Shown here in pieces: positions 1-11,188 of a stretch of DNA of 45,511 bases; position 1 is the stretch's first letter, and each line of letters opens with the position of its first letter. The stretch comes from Reclinomonas americana ATCC 50394 (Eukaryota > Jakobida > Jakobea > Jakobida). A program made the translations under genes and the position numbers. The notes beneath the pieces are model-generated. The model was not told the origin of the DNA. It was given only the letters and a program-made list of their open reading frames with translations, and ran no database searches. Location of the stretch: positions 259,403-304,913 of the forward strand of contig PS015072.1 in assembly GCA_048213135.1 (NCBI GenBank), given 5' to 3'.

Positions 1-110
1 CGTACTACGTACGTCTCCTTCCGTCCGTCCGTCCGTCCGTCCGTCGTCCGTCCGTCCGTCCCGTCCCGTACCGTACTACGTACGTACTACTCGTCGTCTC
101 TCTACTCGTC

Positions 111-163
<53 letters not shown>
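1..163. repeat. Low-complexity CGTA/CCGT block and (TC)n at the contig edge
   Basis: Positions 1-110 are built from CGTACG, CCGT and CGTCGT steps, followed by an uninterrupted TC tract to about 163. The first part resembles sequencing noise rather than genome (see findings). Positions 164-472 are pyrimidine-rich and read on the minus strand as the purine-rich start of an intron. Confidence 0.7.
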
Positions 164-167
<4 letters not shown>

Positions 168-472
168 TGTTTCCCTTCGTTCTCTCTTTTTAACGTTACG
201 GTCTATCACACCTCTCCCACCAAGTCGCAGACTCTCTCCGTTCCTCTCTCGCTCCCACTTCGCGCTACTGCTTCTCTCCCTTGTCACTGCCTCTCTATTC
301 ATGCCCTGCGCATCTTTCTCTCTCTGCATGTCACAGTCGTTCTCTCTTCCTGTCGCTCCAGTTTGTGTTTCCCTTATTGTCTGCATCCATTCGCTCCAAC
401 GTCTCCCTCTCTCGCATCCCCATCCCACTCTCTCCCTCCCCACTCCTTGTTCCTCCCATCGTGATCACTCAC

Positions 473-1334
473 CAATGGCCATCAAGCAAACAGCCACATA
501 CTTCTGCGTGTTGCTCCACCGCGTGCACAACTCGTACGTCCCCGAACTCGCACCAGCAGCGTTGATGGTGATAACAATCTGCGTGGCATTCGTGAACGAG
601 CTGGTGATGCTGGTGCTGGCGACACTGGTCGGCGGGTTGCCGGCCCAGCAGCGCGGCGCGGCAAGCACGAACGCCGACGAGTCGCCAGAGTTGTTCACCA
701 TGTTGGTGCCCGTCAGTGTCACCACCTGAGCCGCCGCGGCACTGATCGAGGTCGTCGAGGTGGACGTCACCGCCACTGTGACAACAACGAAGTGAGCTCG
801 CTGTAGCGAATATGATGTGAGGCAAGCAACACTGACCAGCGGCAATCGTCAGCGTCTGCGAGAAACTCATCGCCGGAACTCCATTGTCGGTGGTGCTCAC
901 AGTCACTACAAACGACTGCTGAATGCTGTCGGCCACCGTCCACGTCAGCTGACTGCCGGAGACGGAAAAGCTGCTCGCATTCGCGCCGCCGGTGATCGCG
1001 TATGTGAAACTCTGGTTCGCGTTTGGATCGGTGGTTGCCAGTGTGACGGCCACCGCTCCAATCGCCGTGGGTGGCGCGTACGCCGCCGGGCTGAACGTGA
1101 TGGCCGTCGGTGCATCGTTCACTGCGATACACGCGGGTATACGGTGTGTGAACCGTGACCAATGGGAATGCGAGAGCACACACCCATTCTCTCTCTCCCT
1201 CCCTTATTCTCTTCTCCCATTCTCATTCTTCTTACTCTCCCTCTCCCTTTTTCTCTTCACCCATTCTCATTCTTCTTTCTCTCCCTCTCCCTTATTCTCT
1301 TCACCCATTCTCACACTTCTTGCTCTCCCTCTCG

Positions 1335-1372
<38 letters not shown>

Positions 1373-3778
1373 CCCCCTCTCTTCTCTGATTGAGTACCTG
1401 ATGTGACGGTGAACGACTTGTTGAACGACAGCGCACCGCTGTCGGTCGTGCTCAGCGTCACTGACAGGGAGGCCGTCGTTTGACCAGCCGCCGTGATCAC
1501 CAACTGCGAGTTGGACACGATAGAGAACACGCCGGCCGGCGTGCTGCTGACCACCGCATACGTGAACGTGTCGCCGACATCCGGGTCCACCGAGCTGAGC
1601 GTGCAGATCACCGTGTTGGCCGTCGACGGCGCCACATACGTGGTCGTCGAGCATCCAACGTCGGTGGGCGCACTGTTGTTGGTCGACGGCGTCGTGAAGG
1701 ATAGTGGAGCGCCGCTGTACGCCAAGCCCGAGGCTGTGCCCAGCGCGCGGAAGTAGTACTTGGTGCCGAGGGTGAGCGAGCTGATAGCGGCAGATATCGA
1801 AACGTTGGAGGAGCCGGTGGCCGTGGCCGGCGTGGCCGCCACCGTCGACGACGGACCGAGAGTGAGGCGTCGGATGGTGTTGTCGAGTTGATCTGCAACA
1901 AATACAAGAGTTAGCGACCAACAACTGCCTCACACGCTGGCTGCAGCACGTACCGGCAACAAGCAGGGAAGCATTCGCGGGGTCCCAAGTCAGCCAATAC
2001 TGCATGATCGTGGAATAGTCATGAGCAAAAACACATAGGACATGTGAGTTGGCACCATGACGCCTCATCGACTTACTATGCTTGTATTGAATGCATTTGT
2101 GGTCAACGCAGCGCCAGTGGCTGCTCCCAAGGTGCCTGTGCCGGCGATCTTGGTAATCGTGCTGGCGTTCAGGTCAATCTGCCGAATGGTATAGCTTCGC
2201 TGTGCATGACAGGAATCGCAAAACGTGAAAACCGTGGTGACAGTGCAGTTACTACTCCACAGCGGTCGAGTACTCAACGCCAGCAACGTAGAGCACATTC
2301 AGATCTGCGTTGTAGGCAATGGCTTGTGGTTGCTGGATCGTGGCCATATTTACTGCAGGAGCACGCAAGCAGATGAGACGAAGACCGGTGCATCAACAAC
2401 TCAAGCAACCATAAAAAGCAACGCAACGCGGTCCGTCATTGGAACCTGCCGTATTGGTGCCCGCGAGCGTGGACACGTTGCTTCCTGCAATGTCGAATAT
2501 GCGAATTCTCTGGGCGGACGTACGGAATGGTTGAACGACGTGGCGCACAAGCACACGCGCAAGCAGACACACGCAAGTGTTCGCACATTGTTACTTTTGT
2601 CGGCGATCCACAAAATGGTAGCGCTGGAATTTAGCGCCGTTTGACACGGCGCACTGAACTTGGCGGTGGTGAGTGCGTTGCCGTCTGCAAACCCACCCGT
2701 TGATCCTGCGACGGTGGTCACGACGGCGCCAGGAAGTGTAACCTGTGATGAGAGTCAGATACCGGGAAATGTGGTCTCGTCTACTTGTCCACCGCAGTAC
2801 CTTGCGACTGCACAAGTGATGCACGTGACGGGTGTTAGTGCTGATGCTTGCCTGCAACGGGACGAAGACAGAGATGTGCATGTCACGTAACATAGTGTTG
2901 CCAAAGGCTTCCGAGACGTACATCACCGAGTTGGCTTCGTCAACACTGACACCCGATGGGCCATAGAACCCCGCACTGCTTCCAGTACCATCGGTAGCCG
3001 AGGCTGCACTGCCGCAGGTGCCAGCAAGCGTGGTCACCTGGGTGGTGGCTATGTTCACGACACGGATGCAGTTGTTGGAGTTGTCGGCCACGTAGATCAA
3101 GCCACTGGAGGTGCATTCTATGCCCCGGGGACTGCAGATCATGAAGGTACACGCACACCACGAGTTCAGTGACGAGAGGAAACGGTGCACTCTTAAGCTT
3201 GCTGTTCAGGCACGTACCCCTTGAAGAATGCGCCAGTGCCGTACCCGTCAGCGCTGCCGGATGTAGTACTCCCGGCAAAGGTGACAACGTATCCGTTCTG
3301 AAACACTCGGCGAATAGTATTCGACCTTTTTGACACGTGGCGCACACACGTATGTGCACAGGTGAGTGCGAGACTGGTGGTGGACGGCACACGACTACTA
3401 CAAACGCACTGAACGCTTGAGACATACAAGTCTCCCGAGTTGCGGTCCATACACATTCCTTGTATCGAGTACAACGTAGCCGTTCCGAGGGCACCATCTC
3501 CGATGCCGGACGTCAGACTCCTGCCGGCATAGATGGACACCGCGGCGCTGGCGTACGAGGACTGTGTGGTGCCGTAGGTGAACGAGTTGGTGAGACCGCC
3601 GGCCACATTGTTGGCGTTGGCAGAGCCTTGCAGCGTGGCGGAGGTGGTCAACACGCTGGTGGCCGCCGAGGTCGTCACTGTCTGAGCCACTGCGAGTGAA
3701 ACAAGCAAGGACACAGTGAGTCACGGATAATCAATTCACAATGACCACAGCAGGAAAGGCACCAGACACACGCGCATT

Positions 3779-3815
<37 letters not shown>

Positions 3816-3982
3816 GAGAGCATACACACACAAAAAAACATTCGCTCATGTCCGCGCAGCGCGCGCGAACGCACATGTCCACTCAGAACACGCGAACACA
3901 AACACTCACCAGCACACAGTGCACATGCGTTCAGCGCGACGGCGAACACCAGGAGCACCAACAGTGACCCACGCCCACGCAT
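473..3982 (-). CDS. Secreted NHL-repeat / FN3 / cadherin-like modular protein, 3' partial
   Basis: I see a multi-exon minus-strand gene. Exon 1 (3982-3910) gives a signal peptide (start MRGRGSLLVLLVF, ending ALCA) and splices in phase to an exon beginning at 3689 with an FN3-like stretch. Several NHL-type repeats follow, with motifs such as IYVADNSNN and NTIRR (about 3330-1890). Then come an FN3-like domain (exon 1892-1398), a cadherin-like repeat starting VNDAPTAITFSP (exon 1121-837), and an exon 775-473. Donor and acceptor phases agree for the last four exons. The 473 end is followed by a good GTGAGT donor and an apparent stop just inside the intron, so the gene probably continues past the left edge. 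Exon borders in 3430-2050 are not resolved. NHL and FN3 domains usually bind proteins or glycans, so a surface or matrix role is inferred. Confidence 0.72.
1168..1390. repeat. Pyrimidine-rich intron with short tandem units
   Basis: This stretch lies in the intron between the cadherin-like and FN3 exons of the minus-strand gene. A unit close to CTCTTCACCCATTCTCATTC repeats about four times and ends in a TC tract. Plus-strand ORFs here are only Ser/Leu-rich repeats. Confidence 0.75.
3779..3812. repeat. (AC)n microsatellite
   Basis: A CA dinucleotide tract of about 17 units lies in intron 1 of the secreted NHL/FN3 gene. Confidence 0.9.
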
Positions 3983-4053
3983 TTGTCGTCGTGCGCCCAG
4001 AGAGAGAAACAAAACGGGCAAAAACGAGAGCAACTGAAATGCGCGGGAAATGT

Positions 4054-4694
4054 TTACGGATCGAGTGAATGGCTTGCATCAACACTTGACCAACGGGCAG
4101 TATTGTCTCGTCGCAGCTGGCCAACTGCAAGGCATTCGGATCTGTGAGAGGGGACGGGGAAGAGGTCGAGCGAGTGAGGAAGACCATGAGCACGTTTCAG
4201 TGTCCACGACTTCCCTCCGTGGAACATAAACATGACGCGGTCGCAAAGAAGACAGTGGAGGAACACGAGAAGGTAATGGATCAGAAATGCAAGGGCAGCA
4301 AAAAGAAAGATCAGTGAGGCCTGGCAAGCTCCTCTGCCGGTTTCCCTCTCCAACGCCCGCATGCACTCACCTCACTAACCATTAGCGCCACTGCACGATA
4401 TGAGACTCTGTGAACATCAAGCGGAAGATAGGGGGCACAGAGCGCAGCGTAGTTTCCACTCACCTCTGCATTCTCCACAGCCGCATGGCCAGTTGCGTGG
4501 ACAGACTGAGCAGCCGCCGTTGCGCGTGCCATCGGCGAGTGCGCGAGCTCGAAAGTCGACAACACGTTGCTCACTCGCCTCTGGAGTCTCAGAGTGGAGG
4601 CGGCACATGCTTGATGTCGCAATGAGCGTTCTGGAACTCGAGGAGCGCGACGCCAAGCGCCACCAGCTGGGGGGTTAGAATGTGTGGCATGATG
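4054..4694 (-). CDS. Possible small membrane protein, exon model uncertain
   Basis: Three minus-strand segments look protein-like. One starts at an ATG near 4694 (MPHILTPQLVALGVALLEF). A second (about 4580-4455) ends at a GTGAGT donor. A third (about 4325-4195) holds one hydrophobic helix (SLIFLFAALAFLIHYLLVF) and ends in phase with an exon starting at 4145 (DPNALQLASCDETILPV). Not all splice phases can be made to agree, and the 3' end approaches exon 1 of the neighbouring NHL/FN3 gene on the same strand. I recognise no family. It could be a short one-pass membrane protein or a set of fortuitous ORFs. Confidence 0.35.
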
Positions 4695-4931
4695 GTCCTG
4701 CACTCGAGTGAGAGATGCAGAGTGGAACGAGAATGGAGAGGTCACGCGCGACGAAACTCGAAAGTACGCATGCAAAGATTCACATTTCGTCTCTCACCTT
4801 CAGATTCCCTCCCATTCCTCGATCCCTCTCGCCTCGCTGAGTGTCAAATACTTTCACACCTTCCGCAAACGCATCTCCACTCCTTCGTTTACCAGTCCTT
4901 CCGCTCCCCGCCCCTTCCCCTTTCCATCCCC

Positions 4932-6092
4932 TCACAAAAACTGCCTCTCCTCCGCCCACTTGCGCACCACAAGTCGCGCCTCCTCCACCATAAAACACCG
5001 CAACACAAACTCCACCAGCAACCGCTCTTCTTCCTCCTCCTCCTCCTCCTCCTCCTCTTCGCCCTCTTCCTCTGGCGGCTCCCACCTCTCCAGCAGCATC
5101 TGCTTCACCCACAGCAACGCCTCGTCGGCACACTGCAGTTCACGCCGTGCCATTCCGTACATGGTGGACCACAGCACCACCGCGCATCTCGTCGGGCTGC
5201 TGCTCACAATGTGCTGCCCGTCGCGGGATATCGCCACCGAGTACACCGGCTGCCCCGCGTGACCCTCCAGCCGTCGCACCTCCTCGCCACTCTCCAGCGC
5301 CCACACGCGCACCGTGCCATCACCACTGCCACTCACCGCATGCCGCCCATTCGGAGTAACCGCGAGCGACAACACCGCCCCCGTATGACCACGCAAGCAT
5401 CGCTCCTGCTTGCCACTCGCCAGCGACCACACGCGAACGACATCGTCCCAGCCGCCACTCAACACACGTCGCCCGCACGGAGTCACCGCCACCGCCTGCA
5501 CACTGCGCGTGTGCCCCACCAGTCGACGCACCTCCTCGCCTGTCTGCATCGACCACACTCGCACACTCGCATCCCAGCTGCCGCTCACCACCAGCGCACC
5601 ATCGGGCGTCACCGCCACCCCGCACACGCGATCCGTGTGACCCGTCAGTCGATGAACCCAGCTGCTGCCTCGCGACGACAGCAGAGACCACACTTTCACA
5701 GAGCAGTCGCCGCCTCCACTGACCACATACTGCGCGTCGGCTGTCACCGCGACACAGAACACCTCGGCAAAGTGGCCGCCGAGCACCCACTGCTCGCCAC
5801 TCTCCACGGCCCACACGCGCACTGACTCATCGCTGCTGGCGGAGACAATGAGGCGCCCGTCGCTTGAGACGCACACCGCGGCTATGTCGTCGGTGTGGCC
5901 CTCCAGGCGACGCATCTCCGCCGCGGGTGACGGAGAGAGCGACCACATGCACACTGTGCGGTTCCAGTTGCCGCCGACAATGTGGTGTCCGTCGGGGGTG
6001 AAGGTGACGCAGAGGCCGCCTCCTTTGCGCTGGTCGTCGTCGTCGTTGTCGGCAGCAGGAGTGATGCGCGTGCAGTGGAAGTCGGCGGTCAT
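4932..6092 (-). CDS. WD40-repeat protein, seven repeats, poly-Glu C-terminus
   Basis: This is a single-exon ORF. I chose the ATG at 6092 (MTADFHCTRITPA) because the first WD repeat follows soon after, while the 139-residue upstream extension is low in similarity to anything and includes a GA tract. The product is 386 residues. Seven blade repeats end in VWSL, VWAV, VWSL, VWSM, VWSL, VWAL and LWST, with regular GHT or GHA turns, which is enough for one complete seven-bladed propeller. After the propeller come a run of Glu (encoded by a TCC tract at about 5029-5060 on the plus strand) and a short helical tail. WD40 propellers are protein-binding scaffolds; no specific complex can be named. It diverges from the kinase gene at 6703. 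Confidence 0.88.
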   Translation of the reverse strand: MTADFHCTRITPAADNDDDDQRKGGGLCVTFTPDGHHIVGGNWNRTVCMWSLSPSPAAEMRRLEGHTDDIAAVCVSSDGRLIVSASSDESVRVWAVESGEQWVLGGHFAEVFCVAVTADAQYVVSGGGDCSVKVWSLLSSRGSSWVHRLTGHTDRVCGVAVTPDGALVVSGSWDASVRVWSMQTGEEVRRLVGHTRSVQAVAVTPCGRRVLSGGWDDVVRVWSLASGKQERCLRGHTGAVLSLAVTPNGRHAVSGSGDGTVRVWALESGEEVRRLEGHAGQPVYSVAISRDGQHIVSSSPTRCAVVLWSTMYGMARRELQCADEALLWVKQMLLERWEPPEEEGEEEEEEEEEEEERLLVEFVLRCFMVEEARLVVRKWAEERQFL

Positions 6093-6702
6093 TTGAAATG
6101 AGGAGAGAGAGAGAGAGAGAGGGCGGTGTCCCGCCCATTTGGAGAATGGCGAGAGTGTCTCTGTACTTGTGCACTTTGCTTGGAAAGAGTTGTGCATGCC
6201 CCTTTGCACAGCCGCAGGAAGAGCAATCCTGGCTATGGTCTGCAACGTCGACGTCGACTCTAGATCTTCCTTGTCGCGCTCCTGCAATGTTCTGGTGCCT
6301 TGAGAGTCCAGGTCTGTAGAAAACACGAGGCGACCTGCGCGTCTCTCAGCCTGTACGGAGCTGCTGGTGCTCCACTCGCTGCCTAAAAGCTTCGACGTCG
6401 ACGAACTGTACTTCGACGTCCGTTTCTTCCTTTTGCAGAGAAAAGGATCCAAAAGGGCACCAACGCAACGGACCTGGTGTATAGTGTCCCGGGTGAGCTG
6501 CGTACACACGCCGCCGTTCGACCAGGAGCTCAGTTTCCGACAGGACGCTGATCATTTGCATAAAAAGGTTTCAACTCGCTGTCTCTCTCTGTCTTCTTCA
6601 CTCTTCACTTTCCATCCTCTGTACTATCTCGCTCGTTTCTCTTCCGCTCCCTTCGCGATGTGTTGTCCGCCGGAAACCAATGTGTCACAATAACACGACA
6701 AA
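6093..6702. promoter_or_regulatory. Divergent intergenic promoter region
   Basis: The 610-bp spacer lies between the starts of the WD40 gene (minus) and the kinase gene (plus), so it must hold both promoters. It has a GA tract at 6102-6121 and repeated TCGACGTCGA-type palindromic steps at about 6247-6260 and 6390-6422. No TATA box is convincing. Confidence 0.5.
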
Positions 6703-8421
6703 ATGAAACCTCCGCCCGCCGACCTCGCCACCACTCTCCGCGCAATGCGTCTCAGCGGGGACGCCATCGCTCCCGCCATCGAGCTGCTCGCCACGCACCT
6801 GCCTCCGAACTCCGACGCCGCCTCTTCACCTTCCTCAGCTGCTGCTGACGTCGACGCCAACGATGCCGCCTCTGCTGCCTCTGGATCAGCTCCGCCCGTC
6901 ACCATGCACCTCTCGCAGCGCACAGAGACACAGCTCATCGAGTGCCTCCAGTCGTGGACAGTGGACGCCATCATCGAGGCGGCGCGAGTCCGCGCGCTGG
7001 AGACGTCGCCGCATTGTCTCGTGCCCGCGGCCTCGGCCCTGCTGCGCTCCGCCATGCGCGTGCACACGGACAGCGAATCGGCCGCCAATTTGCAACTGGA
7101 GCTGGTGTGCACCATGGCGTGGCGCGTGTCCTCGCAGAACTACGAAAGCGGCTTTGTCGTCGAGCTGAACAAGCTTCCCGCGCAATTGCCGAGCGAGGTG
7201 GCCTCGTGTCGTGTGCTGCTCGCGCGCGCTCTGGCGCATCTGTACGCCAATGGACCGAAGCAGGCGGTGAAGGCGTGGCAGGATGCGCGCGAGGCCAATC
7301 ATCGCGTTGTATTGCGATTACATCAGGAACCGGCGGAGCTGTATGTGGCCGCCCAGACGCTGATGTTGTGGGCGCTGTTGGAGCAGGGACAGGTGCCGCA
7401 GGCGGCGGATATGGTCGTGCAGGTGGAGGGGGTGTGTAAGCAGTCGGGGTTGCCGAATTGGAACGAGTGGATGTTGTTGGCGTTGGCGCAGCGGACGCGC
7501 TTGGCGTGTGCGCGGGAGCAGTTTGTGGTGGCCGATGATCTGGCCGTTTGCGGTCTGCAGGGCTGCTTGACGTTGCAGGAGGCGCGTCGGCATGTGCCGC
7601 AGCGTATGTGGACGTGGTTCGAAAAGTCGTTGGTGCATGCCAGGGAGAGGCAGGGGAAGGAGCCGCCGCAGTTGCCAAGTTGAGTGGAGGGGCGTAATGG
7701 GAGAAGGGGGAAAGGGGGAGGGGGGAGAAGGGGAAGGGGAGAAAGGGAGAGGGAGAGTGGGAAAAAGGAGGGAGAGGGAGGTGTGTGCTTGTCGTTTATT
7801 GTTTCTTTTTTGTTTCTTCCTTGTTGCTTTCTTGCTTTCGTCGATGATGTGCTCTCCATGATGCTGTCAGTGTCAAGCGTTGTTGAATAGAGGAAGGGAA
7901 GGAAGGATGGTGCGGTTATCTTTCTTTGTTCTTCTTGTTTGCCTACCACCTTTCCTCTGCTTCTTGTGGTGGTTCGCTCACTCTGTTACTGTGCGTTTCA
8001 TGCTGCTCCTCCTCTCCACACTCTCCCTTTTCCTCATTTGCTCCTCCCGTCGTTCACGCACGGCAGACCGCCCCCGCCCGCTGTCTCGAAGTGTCGATTC
8101 TCCGGTGGTCGGCGACCCGAACTCGCCGGGGACTCTCTTTCCCGGTGGCACTCGTCGAGCATCCACCCCTACTTCCTCTTCCGCCTCCGCCGGCGCCGCT
8201 GCTGCCGCTGGTGCGATTGCCGAGGTCGACGAGCTGCGCGAGCGCTTGCATCAGATGCAGGCCGAGTTACAGCGGCTGCGAAGCGAAGTGTTCGTGGAGC
8301 ACACCGGCAGAATCACCGCCGAGCAGCAGGCGGCAACGCTGCAGGGCTTGCTCACTGCAGAAAAAGAGCGCGTTGTCGGGCTCAACGAGACGCTGGATCG
8401 CTATGGTGAGTAGCGTCGTTG

Positions 8422-8506
<85 letters not shown>

Positions 8507-11188
8507 CATGGTGTTGTGCGCCGCTGACTCTAAAACCTCGCCAGGCCGCATTCGCCCTGTGCAACTCACCTGGGACAACATCATTGATATTACCCGCGAC
8601 TTTGCCGACTTGGTGGGTGAAGGCGGCGCCGGCAAGGTCTACTGGGGTACGATGGCCGGCAAGAAGGTAGTGGTGAAGCGCTTCGACAAGCAGGCTCCGT
8701 GGGGCGAGGAGTCGTTCCGGGTGGAGGTTTGTGTTGGATGGAGAAAGGGGGTTCTTTGCATGTTGTTTTGTTTGCTAACCATGCAGCAGCGCTCCATGCT
8801 CGCCCAATTCAACCACATTCCCGGCATTGTGCGCATGCTCGGCTACGCCATGTCCGACGACCACGATCAGTGCATTGTGCTGGAGGCCATGAGGTGCACA
8901 AGGGTGTGAGAGGGAGAGAGGGAGGAGTAAGACATCTTCACTGACTGAATATGCAATCGCCAGTCCGCATAACCTGGAGCACCGTCTCTTTGATCGCGAG
9001 AGTTCGATGACGATTCTGGAGCGCATGAGACACATGTATCGCCTTGTCAAGATCATTGTCAGATTGCACCAGTTGCGTGCGAGTTGTTGTGACTCGTGCT
9101 GACTTGCTGTTGTTCCTCACGCTTGCGATGATAATGAATGTTTGCAGGGAGGTTTCGTGCCACGTGTCCTTCTCGTCTTATCCCTTTTTGTTTCCTCACC
9201 GTCGTGCTCCACATGGCTTGCATTCACCTCACAGCATGGTTGGTTTTTCACTCCAGCTCTCTGCATGGCTGCTCCATTTTTTCTCACTCCTGTTGCTCGT
9301 GCAGGAATTCATCGCGACCTCAAGCCGGCCAACATCCTGTTTGACGACGCAGGCCGACTGCATGTCGCCGACCTCGGCATTGCTCAGCTCATGAACGACC
9401 CGAAAAAGGTTCTCCTTTCTCTGTCTCCAAGGGGAAGAGAAGGGGAAGGGAAAGGGCAAAGAGGGAAAAGGAGTGAGAAGTAGGGAAAAGGAGGGAGGAG
9501 GAGAGAGAGAAAGGAGAAAGAGGGAGAAAGAGGAGGGAGAGACAGACTCAGAAGCCGAGGGAAGCAAGAGACACACACAGACAGAGGCGACAGCTCTCTT
9601 CCCCTTCTCTTCCCCTTCTCATCCCCCTTTCCCCCTTCTCTTCCCCCTTCCATTCCCCCTTCTCTTCCCCTTCCATTCCCCCTTCTCTTCCCCTTCCATT
9701 CCCCTTCTCTTCCCCCTCTCTTTCCCCCTTCTCTTCCCCCTTCTTTTTCCCTCTTCCTTCTTCACGTTCCACCTTGTCTTCCCCCTGTTCCTTTCCCCTC
9801 TCACACACCCCTTTCTCCCCTCCCCTTCNNNNNNNNNNNNNNNNNNNNNNNNNNNNNNNNNNNNNNNNNNNNNNNNNNNNNNNNNNNNNNNNNNNNNNNN
9901 NNNNNNNNNNNNNNNNNNNNNNNNNNNNNNNNNNNNNNNNNNNNNNNNNNNNNNNNNNNNNNNNNNNNNNNNNNNNNNNNNNNNNNNNNNNNNNNNNNNN
10001 NNNNNNNNNNNNNNNNNNNNNNNNNNNNNNNNNNNNNNNNNNNNNNNNNNNNNNNNNNNNNNNNNNNNNNNNNNNNNNNNNNNNNNNNNNNNNNNNNNNN
10101 NNNNNNNNNNNNNNNNNNNNNNNNNNNNNNNNNNNNNNNNNNNNNNNNNNNNNNNNNNNNNNNNNNNNNNNNNNNNNNNNNNNNNNNNNNNNNNNNNNNN
10201 NNNNNNNNNNNNNNNNNNNNNNNNNNNNNNNNNNNNNNNNNNNNNNNNNNNNNNNNNNNNNNNNNNNNNNNNNNNNNNNNNNNNNNNNNNNNNNNNNNNN
10301 NNNNNNNNNNNNNNNNNNNNNNNNNNNNNNNNNNNNNNNNNNNNNNNNNNNNNNNNNNNNNNNNNNNNNNNNNNNNNNNNNNNNNNNNNNNNNNNNNNNN
10401 NNNNNNNNNNNNNNNNNNNNNNNNNNNNNNNNNNNNNNNNNNNNNNNNNNNNNNNNNTCTTCCTTCTTTACCTTCCCCCTTCACCTTCCCCCTTCTCTCC
10501 CCTTCTCCTTCCTCTTCTCCTTCCCCCTTCTCTCTCCGTCCTCCATCCCCCTTCTCTCCCCCTTCTCCTTCCCCCTTTCCCCCCTCCTCGTCCCCCTCCT
10601 CTTCTCCCTCTCCCTTCGCCCTTCTCATTCCCCTCACTTGACCTCCTCCACAGACATACGTACGCACCGACGTCCAAGCCGACTGGCAGTACCTCGACCC
10701 GTCGGCACGCGGAGGAATGCTGCGCAAAGCCTACGACGTCTACACCATCGGTCTCATCCTCATGCAAGTCTTCACCGGCCTCGACATCACCTCGGTGCAC
10801 ACCTATCTCGACCACCTCCGCGATCTGGATCTGCTCGGCAGCCGGGATCCGAGCCACAAGGCTGAGTATCTGCATGTCTGCCGCGAGCTCGGCGACAAAT
10901 CTTCGTCGGATGTGTGGCCGATCAGCATGAAGGAGGAAATTGTGGCACTGGCCCTCCAGTTGCGGCGTGCGCTCTGCGGTGTGTGTGTGCCTCTCTTTTG
11001 GCACTCATTCTCTTGATCTCTCTCTCAGATGCACCGACCCGAACCACCACAACCGCCCCACCAGTGAGGAACTGCTGAGGTCTCTCGCCGCGCTGAAGAA
11101 GCGCTCCATGGAGATAGTATGCGCCGTGTGCGATGAGGTTCTCACGCACGATGCACGATGTCGCACCTGCATGAGGCGCGGACTGTGA
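6703..11188 (+). CDS. Helical-repeat / coiled-coil / TKL-type protein kinase
   Basis: Eight exons join in frame: 6703-7678, 8067-8405, 8545-8726, 8787-8893, 8964-9082, 9305-9408, 10654-10982 and 11029-11188 (2316 nt, 771 residues). Residues 1-325 are Ala/Leu-rich helical repeats, TPR-like in feel. A coiled coil follows (ELRERLHQMQAELQRLRSE). The kinase domain has a glycine loop (GEGGAGKVYWG), VVVKRF lysine, HRDLKPAN loop, DLG in place of DFG, and a TKL-style WQYLDPSARGG segment and DVYTIGLIL helix. The tail has two CxxC pairs (CAVC, CRTC) that could bind zinc. The catalytic Lys and Asp residues are present, so activity is likely. Joining the first ORF to the kinase rests on a GTTGAG donor at 7679 and matching phase; otherwise 6703-7683 is a separate 326-residue gene. 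The 9082 donor and the 10982 donor (inside a GT tract) are the weakest borders. Confidence 0.72.
8427..8504. repeat. (GT)n microsatellite in a kinase intron
   Basis: A perfect GT tract of about 39 units lies in intron 2 of the kinase gene. The CVCV/HTHT ORFs across it are repeat artefacts. Confidence 0.95.
9409..10653. repeat. Long kinase intron: purine-rich start, N-gap, pyrimidine-rich end
   Basis: Positions 9425-9540 are almost pure G/A and 9590-9828 and 10458-10650 almost pure C/T, with repeated TTCTCTTCCCC units. Positions 9829-10457 are unknown bases (629 N). The intron interrupts the activation segment of the kinase domain, so a missing small exon in the gap cannot be excluded, but the flanking phases agree without one. 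Confidence 0.8.

Noticed and set aside
8419-8670. ORFs of repeating Cys-Val or His-Thr over TG/AC tracts (also at 24400, 25000 and 41920-42150)
   Set aside because: They are translations of dinucleotide microsatellites and have no start context or neighbours that support a gene.
9473-10930. Long Pro/Ser/Leu ORFs through the N-gap
   Set aside because: The frame stays open only because N codons contain no stops and the flanks are pyrimidine-rich intron; the real kinase exon begins at 10654.
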